Shown: piece by piece, positions 11,841 to 24,000 of the stretch | Layout: each line of letters opens with the position of its first letter | How positions within the stretch are numbered: the stretch's first letter is position 1 | Assembly (NCBI RefSeq): GCF_040581485.1 | Contig: NC_090128.1 | Coordinates: 31,402,931-31,466,930, forward strand | Source of the DNA: Linepithema humile | Lineage: Eukaryota; Arthropoda; Insecta; Hymenoptera; Formicidae | Length of the DNA: 64,000 bases | Reading direction: 5' to 3' | The notes under the pieces: generated by a model | Told to the model about the DNA's origin: nothing | The model's database searches: none | The model's input: only the letters and a program-made list of their open reading frames with translations | Made by a program: the position numbers and the translations under genes

Positions 11841-12070
11841 TCATAATGTGTAGATTAATTGTAAATCTTAAAATAAAAAATATTGTATGATAAATGATAT
11901 TACAATATTTTCATACATAGTTTTAAACTTATAAATTATTTTTATGAGCGAAAGGAAGAAGAGTGAAATTAAAAGGAAAACTTAGAAAAAGTAATAATTG
12001 ATTATATTTTATATTACATATATATTAACAGAAATATATATTGTATATATAGCATTATAATTATAGATAT

Positions 12071-15000
12071 TTATAAAACATATTTTGGCAATGGAAATGT
12101 AAAGGGCACCATTGTAGAATCGTTGGCATTTACTTCATTCCATCCGTTATCTAACTTGAGAGATTTGTCTTTCCATAAGTTTTCATGTACAGAAGACAAG
12201 GCACCTAGCCACGCCTGGATATAATATGATAAAACCTAAATAATCAAATTGCAATGGATAGAAAATCGTATCATACCTGTTGACAATGATTCGCCCATGC
12301 GTAGATCATTCTATTGTCCATTTTCATAGATAATTTCTTTGTCTGTTGTAGCATCTTCATCGCAGCTTTCTTTCGTGATTGGATCATATAATAATAAGCT
12401 TTCATCAACATATACCTGCAAGCATTTTGGTTTTTAATAATTCTTTCAATAAAAGGAAATACGAGATCTGACAATAAAGTTCGCGAACTTGTTACAATAA
12501 AATCAAAAAATTATTTCCAAAACTTTGAAGGATAGACTAGGCGCTAGCATCGATGTACAGCTTCCTAAGGGGATTACTTCGAAGAGGATCACAGTGATAT
12601 TCAGCAATAAAATACGTAGCAACTTTAACGTAACAAGTTCGCGCACTTTATTGTCAGACTTCGTAAATCCAAATTATATTTTGTAAAAATTATATTTAAA
12701 ATTATTTTATAAGCCAATACAAGACGGTAAGACCTATTAATAAGTTTCTTTTTGTACCTGGGAATTGTGATTTTTACAATCTTGATCATTTTCTCAACAT
12801 GCTTGAATTTATTTTTAATTTCCGCCATTGTAATTAGCGCGTTAACGTTTTTTCCAGTGACTTCCCGCACTGCAAGATAGTGACATTATTTTAATAATGA
12901 CAAAATGTATCATATTATTAATCGAATGTTTGTTTATTTTATTACCGTATAAAATTAGCAGGCCCTCGAGTTTCTTCAATGCGGTAATTGTCGCCGCTAC
13001 TTTGTGTTCGTCTATCATGCTCTCAGCTGTCACATTCCTGCTGGTCCAAACTTTCGTAGCTTCCCACTGTTGCGTTCTGATGGACCTTTAATAATGCATA
13101 TTGATATGTATCTCAAAAGCTTTGATTTAATCATAATAGACGTAATGAATAATGGACAAAATAATAAAAATAATGCCTTTATTTGTATTCTTCAGAATCG
13201 ATCAATCTTGATATCACGAAGTAAAGTTTCTTGTACTTACCACAACCACATGGAGGTGAAATACCGCCTCTCTGCTTCAGGATCTTGCAGGCTAATTATA
13301 TTCTCTCCTTCTTGAAGATAATATCGCTCACAATTTCGAAATGAGAGGATCGTAAGACCGGTATCGAGCTGCACATCGGCGCAAATTGCATAATACCAAT
13401 TGCGACCCCATTTGTCCACGTTGTTTTGCGACGCAAATTCTATATTAAATTTTGAAACACATATTTTTATGCAATTAACTTTTATTTGTGATTAATTTGT
13501 TTTTATATAACTTATATCACATTCAAACTTTATTTATTTTACTTCATGGTTTTAATAATTGCGACATCTCGGAGCTCACCCAATTCTCTCAGCAAAGCCA
13601 CGACTTCGGAATGACGACACAAGATCATAAGCAAGTGAACTAATCTTGGTAGTATGAGCAATTTGAGGAATACAGAGTCCATGGTTTGCGCCATTCTAGT
13701 CGCAATGAAGCCAATTTTGATGGCTTTGCTGATTTCTCCTCTCAACCACCGTGAAAAAAATATCCCCGCATAGACTTCAGCAATGGCATTGAGTTCTTGA
13801 AATTCCAGAAAGTTTCCTTTTTTCGCACAAATGCTGAGAGCGTGTTTTTCTAAATAGAGTATAATTGACCTGCACAAAAATAAACAATGTAACTATACGA
13901 CGATACAACATCATGAATTTTGTAATTATTAATTCGTTAAATCTATCAAATTAAAATGGATTTATAGTTCTTTTGCATACGTACTTGTCTTGATAAACGT
14001 GCGCAGTGAGCATCATATTTGTAAACGAAGTGCAGATCGTAAGGAAATCTCTTGATGAATCTAGTGCAGCGTTTAGGCCCCATATTGCTGCTAGCCGTGC
14101 CTGTTTCTTCATTCCTTTTGTACCCTGCAAAATTATTGTAAAATTTCATGATTAAAAATAAAGTTTTATGATTGAAATAAATTTTAATATTGCGAGCAAC
14201 GGTATCAAACGAATATTTAATAAGTCGAGAAAAAAATGGTATAATTGATCAGATGTAAATATATATAATCAGTTATGAAAAGATTTAATAATATATATGT
14301 AATTTTATATGATTATATGAATTATTACATATTATCAGATCTTTTCGTAACTAATTATATATATTTACATCTGATCATATTATTCCATTTTTTCTCGGAT
14401 TATCACAAGGAATAATGTAACTATTCAGACTCAGACAAGTAGATCGAAAAAAATCTTTGCAAAGCAAGAATATTTACTCTAAAAACATTAAACATTTGTG
14501 CCAAACAATTGGACAGTTGTTCGATATAATTCATTGTGTATTCGTCGGTGGTTTCAATTTTCCAATGTTTAGGACAAGCCAGTTTGCATCTCAGCAACTC
14601 AAGTTGAATCGTCGAATTCACGTTGATCATGAATTTGTGTTGTGGAAAATCGTAACCTAGATTGCTCATCACTTCCTTTAATTTTTTTTTTGCTTCGGTA
14701 AATAGACCGCTCTCTAGATGACATCTAGCTTGAAGCGTTTGGACTTTCGCAGTGAGATAAAATAAGACTATTGATTCTTCTGCATTGGCTTCAAACATCT
14801 ATCGTTTAAGAATTGGCATTAATAAACTTTTTAATTTTTTAATTTTGTTGTTTCATTTCTCTGATGTCTTTCCGTCTTACTTGCTGAAGCAGATCTTCAG
14901 CATCACTTAGCAGTCTGCGAGCTTGAGGTATGTTGCTACCTGCTAAACAAACTTCCACAAATTCCAAAATTGCCGTCAATATTATATCTTGCTTTCCTTG

Positions 15001-18000
15001 AAAAAGAAAACAAAACAATTAGAATCTTGTAATAAATTAAGAAAAGTAATTTAAAAAGTTTTCTAAAATAAAGTACTATTTATTCATTTAGTATTTTTCA
15101 GTATTATTTAATATTTTTTTATAAAGTATTATATATTTAGCAAATTTGAATTAACTCACCGATTCCTCGACAATGTTCCAATATCTGTGTGTAAACGGTC
15201 GTTAATATAAGATGGCATTGACAATTAGCAAAATCAACGTTAGAGAATGTCTTGATTAGCTTTTTAACTTTTCGAAAAATATCTAGACAGGTTGGTGTAC
15301 TATCTTGAGTTATCCATGGTATATCTTGCAACAATATTTTTATGTTATAAGAAAATAGCAATAATTTTATTAAAGAAATTGATAAATATACATACAGTGA
15401 CGTGCAAAAGTTTCCGGCCAGCGACATTTTGCATTTAAATTTATAAAAAAATAGCCTAATTAAATTTTAACCATTATCAGATATAAGCACAAGATGTAGA
15501 AAATAAGATAATATAGTGAAAAAATATTGTTTATGTTTGTGAAAATGTTTATTGTCATAATTGTCATATGTACATGTGTAAAAGTTTCCGGCCACTTTAT
15601 ACTAGGAGAGAAACTATTAATCTAAATATATTCTATTATGCACTTTAGTTAGTTAAACTATATTTTAGCATCAATATTTTGTGGCCATACCCTTTGCAGT
15701 GATAACAGCAGCACAACGATGTGGCATCGACTCAATTAGTCGATTAATGCAAGCAGGTGAAATTTTACTCCATTCTTCTTTCAATGATTTGAATAATGCG
15801 GCCTTATTTGAATGTGCATGTTTTCGAACTTGACGATTTACTTCTTCCCACAAGTGTTCAATTGGATTCAAGTCCGGTGATTGAGATGGCCAGCTTAAAA
15901 CTGTCACATTTTTAGCAGAAAACCACTCCTTTAACAACTTTGATAGTAGTATATGGCAGGTATGGGGCGTCACAACAAACCCCCATCACCTACCCCATAT
16001 TTGACCCACTGACCTACATTTGGTCTGGCGTCAAAACAAATGATGTCACAGGGAGGGGAGGGGGAAAAGATGGCGGCAGTGGGTCCAACATGGTGGACGT
16101 CTACAAGATGGCGGCTGTTGACAAGTGATTTTTATTTTTCGGAATTGAGAAAAATCCAAGCTGGGTTCGAACCTGGATCGCTGGATTTCTAGTCCTGGTC
16201 CTAGTCTGCTGGGCTACCTATACATCTAATGATAGTAAAATGGTGTGTCGTATTTATGGCTATGGGACCTGGCAGGGAAGGGATGTATATATGCTGGGAC
16301 CGCGTCTATATGATGTACCCCGGACTCTCTGGCAGGTATGGAGCATGTAAACAAACGGCGTCGCACAGTCGCCTCTAGTCTGCGAAGGGAAGGGATGTAT
16401 ATGTGCTGGGGCCGCGTCTATACGAGGTACCCCGGACTCTCTGGCAGGTATGGAGCATGTAAACAAACGACGTCACACAGTCGCCTCTAGTCTGCGAAGG
16501 GAAGGGATGTATATGTGCTGGGGCCGCGTCTATATGAGGTACCCCGGACTCTCTGGTACGTATAGCGAACAAAAGAATGACGTCGCAGCGACGAATGATC
16601 ATGCGACTTTTAGTTTGATATTTGGTGCGATGGTTAAGGGGTCGAGCGCTCGATATTGCGTGAACGGGGTGAGCGTCAGCCACCCGTTTTCGCAGATTGA
16701 ACGTGCTGTAAGAATTGACGATGGCGAGTGGAGCGTGCAGGAACATGCGAAAAGGGAAGGAAACAAATGCAAGAAATGGAATACAAAAATATGTTTATTT
16801 GCAACAATTTTTCTTAAAAGTACATGGTCGAACGTTATAGACAAAAATATTTTATTTATTTGGAGAGTTTTCAGAGAGTCATAAACAAATCCATATATGC
16901 AAGAAAAATGTACGTTCGTATAGATTACAATTTTCGCTGCAACTTGATTATCCGTACAATTTGATTGAAGTAAAGTGCAATTAATTCTAAAAATATTATT
17001 TCAAAGTACGTATCGAGAAATGTTAAATCTTTTAGTTGCAAACGTACATTATGTTGAATATTGTGACAATTAGTGTTTATAGTGTGTTTTACAATGTTAC
17101 TTTCGATGAAGTTCTTATTGGGTAAATTTACCTGTATTTCATTAATAAGATATTTAGAGCAATCATTAACACTGTTTGCGATTATATTTAACTGATTTAA
17201 ATTAGCGTTTACGCAATCGAGTAAGTTTTCCAGTCCGAGAAAAGTAGTCTTTTGCATTGCTATTGCGTAGGAATATGTTCGTGGTTTCTTCGGAGTATGG
17301 ATGATTTTTTCTGCAGCCAAGTTACTTCCCGAAGAAGGCTCTTCTTGCTCCTGATATTTCAATAGCAGGGCTCTTGCTCCATAGGTAGTGGTGAAATTTA
17401 TAATTATCTTCTTGATAATAATAGAGTTAGACTTAACACTATTTCCATTTAAATAATGAGTCATAAGTTCCATGTTTTCTTGAAATTGCTGCCACTCCAT
17501 CATGTTGAAGCAAATACCCTCGGCTCCCTTGGAAGTAAATTTAACAGCGGGTTGGAAATCAAACTCGTCATCGTTGATTGAAGTTTGCAACCCAACATGA
17601 ATTTTTTTCGTATATGAGGAATTGAGTCCGTAAGTGGTGTTGGCTAACATCATATAATTTTGCTCAAATTTTTCTCCATTGAAGTATCTTGCTCCGGAAA
17701 CGTCACCGCGCACTTCGTGATGTTCAGAATTTAAAATTTCTTTGCGTTTACTCATGATACTAGTTTTCACGTAGACACAAAATGAAATACAAAAATGCTG
17801 TATCTTCTTTATTGTTGCTGCTGTTGTTACTGCTGCTGCTGCTGCTGCTGAACCCGCACGTTCGAATGTCAGAAAACGAATGATTAAAATTTTCCCAATC
17901 GCATGGAGTAGAAAATCGGAAAAGTAGTGGGAAAATGCGTGCGCATAAAAATTTTGAGTCATCTGATTGGATACGATGTTTATTGCTTCTACATTTTCTC

Positions 18001-21000
18001 GAACTCTCTTAAAAACGACCGTTGATAAAAGAAGAAGTAAGGACATCGTTTCGTGCGCTGTTACATCCTGCACAGTCTCGCATTACAATTATTCGGAAAA
18101 AAATCAAAGGGTACAAAAGGAAGAGAAACTGAGGACTGAGGAATGAGAAAAAATTAAAATATTGCAGTCAACGGAATTTTTACGAGCTTTCATCCTAAAA
18201 AGCTCTAAAACTATAAATCTCCAATCCGATAAAACTATTTATTTACACTTGGACCCTGGAAAAATTACATTTTAAACATATGGAATCTAAAGGGTTAGAC
18301 AAAAAAAAGATCGGAAATATCCGTACCGTTAAAAAAAGAAGCAATTTACAATAGGGTAAGCAAATGTAAACCTTTTTATATTACACGTGAAAGTTTATTA
18401 CTGTGAGTTTTCGAAATTAAGTTTTGCTCACGTACTAACTCTCAATTAAATTGTAAAAAGTTATAGGAAAAGAATATCGACATCGTCCAAAGGGTATTTT
18501 TTGTCTGATAAACCCTTCGAACACTAAAGTAATATACACCTTGTAAAGTTGCCGCCAATGTGCGGAAATCTTTGTGAAAGATGTACAACTTGAAACCGAT
18601 TGATTTTTTTGATCCGACTGAAGGTATAAATAGGAGGTTTGAGACGGAGAAAAATCGCATTTCAAAATTTTCAGTGTAGTGGACAACACGCGTCGTGTTT
18701 CTTCGTATCGTGAATTCGGGCGAGATTATCTTGAGTACGCGAAAATGGTTGAGAATTTAAGAAAAACCGTCGAGACATGCTTACTACTGTCACGCGCTTT
18801 GTGCGGACTCGATGTGAGCAGATATTTATCGCTGTTATCAGACAACGATGAAAAAAATTTTGAAGTGTTTGCGAAATTTGCGGGGGTGTGTCCTAGTGCA
18901 GTGCTAGCGGTGCTATTTCGCTTGGGGCATTTTGCCTCCTATCAGAGACTTGTAATCTACGCGGGTGAAATTATCGAAATAAGAAGTATTTTCGGTGATG
19001 GAGAAGTGGAGGATGCGGGTGGGCATATAGCTTTTCTATTATTTTATTTTCATCGATCGATTTCGGAAGCGAGTGAAAACGGTGAGTTTATATTCCAATT
19101 TTTATTATATATATATGTATATATAATTTTCAAAAATTAAGAGTAAAATCTTTTAGGAGTACAACATCGGAACGTATTGCACATCCTGAAGAGTATACTC
19201 CTCCTCACGGAATAAGGCGACGGGCTGATACTTCACCCGAAGCCGGACCCTCACGTGAGTCTTATCACACATTCTTTTATGAAAAATAAGCATTTCATAT
19301 TGGTAAATTTTTTTAAAATAATAAAATATTAAATGTTTTTAGGGCGTGCACGTATCGAGCTCACACCTGAGCCACCTCTCGTTAACTTGGATAGCGAGAG
19401 CGAGGAAGAAGAAGTTGGAACTCACGAAGTGAGTTCATTTGACGAGGAAGAGATTTTTTCACCAGGTGAGTAATGAGAAATTTATCGCAGTAAGAAAATG
19501 GATAAAAATTTTTTATCCGCTAAAAAACAATGGTGAATTTTTTAGAGTTTAACCAAGAAGGTAAAAATACAATAATAATAGAAGATTCGGAGGAGGAGGA
19601 GGATGAGGATGATGATGATAATGAGGTACAAGAGGAAGATATGAGGGAGGAGCTGAGTGGAACGGAAGAACAGACTCTAGAGGAACTTTTGAGGGAAAGA
19701 GGTAAATACAATTATACATTTTTGCATAGATAACGCTTTCATACTCGAATACCTTTATTCTAACCGGACAAAATTTTTAGGAATTGTTTTCCCGGAAATT
19801 TCTTACTCGCCGGAATATTAGTGATCAATGATCAACACGATCAACGGTGAACAAGAAAGGGAATAATCCTGTATAAAGGTGAGAGAATTTAATATGAAAT
19901 GTATTACTATTTTTAGTTTTAACAACGCGTAAAATTCGAGTATGGAAGTGTAAAAACAATAATTTTAAAGATAAACTAATTTGTTTGTTTTCGATTTTTT
20001 CAGTTCAGTTTGGTGGAGGAGGGGGAGGAATGGAAGAAAACACGCAGCAGCAGCAGCAGTCGGCGGAAAATCAAGCCGAAGAAACCGACGACAACGAGAT
20101 AGGAGTTCGTGGGGAGGGGAGACTGGAGAGAGAAGAGGATGAGGAAGCGTTGTTTCCGGAGAATCAGGTTGGTGCGCCGGAACAGATCGCGAATCATAAC
20201 GGGGATAATTTTAATTATTTAGATTTAATAAGGGAAAACGTGCGTGAGTTTAGAAATTTCGGTGTAGTAGGGAGAGAGGCTGGTTTTCGCCTTCGATCAT
20301 TACCAGAGGGGGAGGAGGTTTACGCGTGGTTAGAAAACGCGTTTCGCAAGCTTCACGCGTACGCGGTACTTTCCTGTGTTCCCGGTGATTACATCGGACT
20401 TAGTTTCGATTCCCCGAATCTTTCACACGGGCCCGCGGGTATTTCGTTCCGACCATCTCGTGATTTGACTCACGAGAATATCTGGAACCTCGTGAGTTCG
20501 TTAGCTCAAAGCTCCGGGGGCTTGAACGTAGCGCAAGAATTCAATATCCACGTTTACCGTGTCACTCCTCCTACGGGTCGTGCGGGTAATGCGCTTGATA
20601 TCGCTGGTAAACGCTCGATTTTAACGATATCCAACTCGGATAACTTATGTTTTCCCCGCGCACTCGTAACGGCGCAAATTTACAATGAACGTGGTAATTT
20701 ACGTACGGGTAGCCTACAAGAAAGATGGAACGCCGTGAGATACCGTCATTCCTCGTTACAACGTGAGTTGGCACGTGATTTAACGAGAAAAGTCGGTATT
20801 ACAATTCCAGAAGAGGGTTGCGGTATTCGCGAAATCGAGCATTTTCAGCAATATTTAGCCGCGGAAAACATCGCGATAATGGTTTATAGCGCGGAAACTT
20901 TTGGTCACGGGGGTAAAGTCTTATTTGATGGAAATGCGATACTAGCCTCACTACATCGCGAACCGGTCGCGTGTTTAAACATATTACATCATGCTGAATT

Positions 21001-24000
21001 ACGACATTACAGCGTTATTTTAAATTTAAGAGCCGCCGCGGGTAGCCGAGGTTATTGTGTACCGTGTAACGTCGGTTACCGCAGCGATGTAAGGGGACAC
21101 CGATGCTCAAATAAATGCCCTCGGTGTTACGCGGTACCTTCGTGCGAGCGATTCGACGCGGAGCGTATTCATTGCGAAAATTGTAATCGCGAATTTTTCA
21201 ATCACGCGTGTCTTGAGCATCATCGTGCGCAAAAATCATACGATGGGCAATCGTCTCGTAGCGTTTGCAACAACGTATGTTTTTGCGAAGAATGCGGTCG
21301 TTTAATCAAGCGTAATAGACAACACGAATGCGGCGTGACTTACTGTTCAACGTGTCGTTCTGCCCAGCCGTTGAATCATCTTTGTCACATGCTTCCTCTC
21401 CCTCACAAAGCTAATTTTCGTACTAATGACACGGAGCACATTTTGGGAGAGGGAGGAGAGCAACAACAAAACGCGGGTGAGTGCGTACTTAAAACAGAAA
21501 GTCGCGTCGCATTCGTGTTTTACGATTTCGAGACGCGACAGGATGACACGCTTCAAGGTACCGCGAGTGTAAATATTCACGTACCTACACTTTGCGTCGC
21601 GCAGCAGATTTGCGAAACGTGTGCCGAGATTGAGGATACTTCGGTGCGCTGTCGGTGGTGCGGTATTCGTGAATACATATTTCGTCGTGATCCTGTAAAG
21701 GAGTTTGTAGATTTCGCGACACGTCCGACTAAATATTTTAAACACATAATTTGTATAGCTCATAACGCGAAAGCATTCGATGCGCAATTTATCCTACGCT
21801 ATATTGTTGAGAGCGGAACCGCCTTAGAACCGCGGGTAATCTTAAACGGGACGAAAATTGTAGTACTAACAGTGGGACATACGAAATTTATCGATAGTAT
21901 TAATTATATGCCAATGCGTTTATCGGAGTTACCGAAGGCTTTTGGCCTGACGAATACTTCGGACAAAGGCATTTTTCCGCATTTATTTAATACCAACGAT
22001 AATCAGTCATATGTCGGTCCGTTGCCGGATATTCGATATTATTCACCCGATAGTATGAATACGAACGAGCGAGAAAAGTTTTTAGCGTGGCACGCGGAAA
22101 TAATTCGTACGAATTATGTATTTGATTTCGAATGCGAGATATTGCGTTACTGTCGCAACGACGTGAATATTCTGAGACGCGCGTGTATGTCTTTCAGAAA
22201 GATTTTCTTGAAGTGCGGTCGCGTGTGTCCGTTCGAGGAATGCACAACAATCGCTTCCACGTGTATGAGGGTTTTTAGAAAAAACTTTTTACGTGAAAAA
22301 GAAATTGGAATAATTCCACCGGGCGGGTACAGACGCGCGAATACCCAATCGCGGAAGGCGCTTCAGTGGCTGGTGTGGAAGGAGCGCGAGCTCGGACATA
22401 ACATCACCCACGCAGGACGCACTCGGGAATATCGTCTGCAAGACGGCACGCTAGTCGATGGTTATTACGAGTCGGTGGAAAACGGTATAACACACTATCA
22501 CGTGTTGCAATTCCACGGTTGTTTTTGGCACGGATGTCCGTCGTGTTTTAAGATTAATCGCGATAGGGAACTAACGGTAAACAACGAACGCGGCGATACG
22601 ATTGATTTGCGTTATGAGCGCACCATCGCAACAACGTATCGTCTTCGAAGACGGGGGTACTCGGTGATAGAGAAGTGGGAATGCGTCTTTGATCGCGAAA
22701 TGATGGAAAATAGGGAAATGCGTGAATTTTTACAAAATCATCCGATGATAGAAATTGAGCCGCTCAACCCGCGCGATGCGTTCTACGGTGGACGTATGGG
22801 GAACATCGTGACGCGGTACGAGATTACGGATACGGAGAAGATACGTTACGTGGACGTGTGTTCTCTGTACCCGTACGTACTGAAGACCGGGGTTTTCCCG
22901 ATCGGACATCCCACGGTGTACGTCGCGGAGGAATGCTCGACTCTAATTGGCATAGGACCGTGTTACAATTTTGATTCCGTCGAAGGTCTCGTGCGTTGCA
23001 GGGTACTCCCTCCGAGCGATCTCTTTCACCCCGTATTACCCTATTGCGTGCGTGGAAAGCTACTATTCGCGTTGTGTCGCAGTTGTTGCGAAACATTTTC
23101 ACACGAAGAATGTACCCACGAGCCGTCCGAGCGCGAATTCGAGGGTACGTGGGTATCGCTTGAATTGCGCAAAGCCATCGACAAAGATTATCTCGTAACG
23201 AGGGTTTGTGAGATTTGGCAATACACCACAGCTCGCTACGATCCCGATACACAGCAGGGTGGATTATTCACGGAATATATAAACACATTTTTAAAATTGA
23301 AACAAGAAGCCAGCGGATGGCCGAGCGAGTGTGAGGATGACGTGTCTAAAGAACAATATCTTCGCGACTACGAGAAAACCGAGGGTGTCGTTCTCGATAA
23401 GCAAAACATCGCGAAAAATCCTGGTTTGCGCTCGGTCGCGAAGCTATGTTTAAATTCTTTTTGGGGGAAATTTGGTCAACGATCCAACCTGCCGAATACC
23501 GAGATCGTAAAAACTCAACAGCGTTTAGCGAGTTTACTCACGAGTCCTCAGCATGAGATAATCGAAATATTACCCGTAAACGAAAAAGTGATGTATGTTT
23601 TGTGGCGACTGCGAGAAGAGATGGACGTACCCTCGCCTCTTACTAACGTGGTTATAGCGGCTTTCACGACGGTACAGGCGCGTCTTGTATTATACAAATA
23701 TTTAGATAAATTGGATCGTCGCGTTTTATATTACGATACCGACTCGTGTATTTACGTGAGCAGCGGTGTCTCCGATGAATACGAAGTGCGTAAAGGTAAT
23801 TTCCTAGGCGATATGACGGACGAACTCGAGAGCTATATCGAGGCGTTTGTATCGGGTGGTCCGAAATTTTACGCATACGTGGTTTGCACAGCGGAAGGGC
23901 AAACGCGAGAAGTTTGCAAAGTAAAGGGCATAACTCTAAATTTCGAAAACTCACGCTTAGTTAATTTTAATAGTATTAGGGAATTATTATTACGTAAAGA

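Larger units (their letters stand above)
12071..15324 (-). other. ADCY10: ADCY10-like exons 20-29: C-terminal helical/TPR region
   Basis: Exons 15160-15324, 14881-14996, 14478-14798, 13985-14124, 13580-13869, 13241-13439, 12946-13085, 12758-12869, 12277-12415, 12071-12214. All phases agree, including a strong GGTGAG donor at the end of the 13580-13869 exon. The translation is all-helical with repeat-like pairs (EAKKKLKEVMSNLG, KAIKIGFIATRMAQ) and few catalytic motifs. Weak conservation is normal for this part of sAC. Confidence 0.82.

Noticed and set aside
13946..14149. A 67-residue minus-strand ORF as a separate small gene
   Set aside because: The true cyclase exon 13985-14124 uses another frame that joins its neighbours in phase; this frame does not.
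16260..16884. ORFs across the Polinton terminal repeats on both strands, and their mirror at 32580-33159
   Set aside because: They follow the tandem subrepeats and appear equally in both TIRs; no protein-like composition.
20571..23954. Several antisense and alternate-frame ORFs over the polymerase (for example 22824-23252 and 21347-21787)
   Set aside because: They lie wholly within POLB, have no family signature and are rich in Arg/Ser as expected for shadows of a GC-rich gene.
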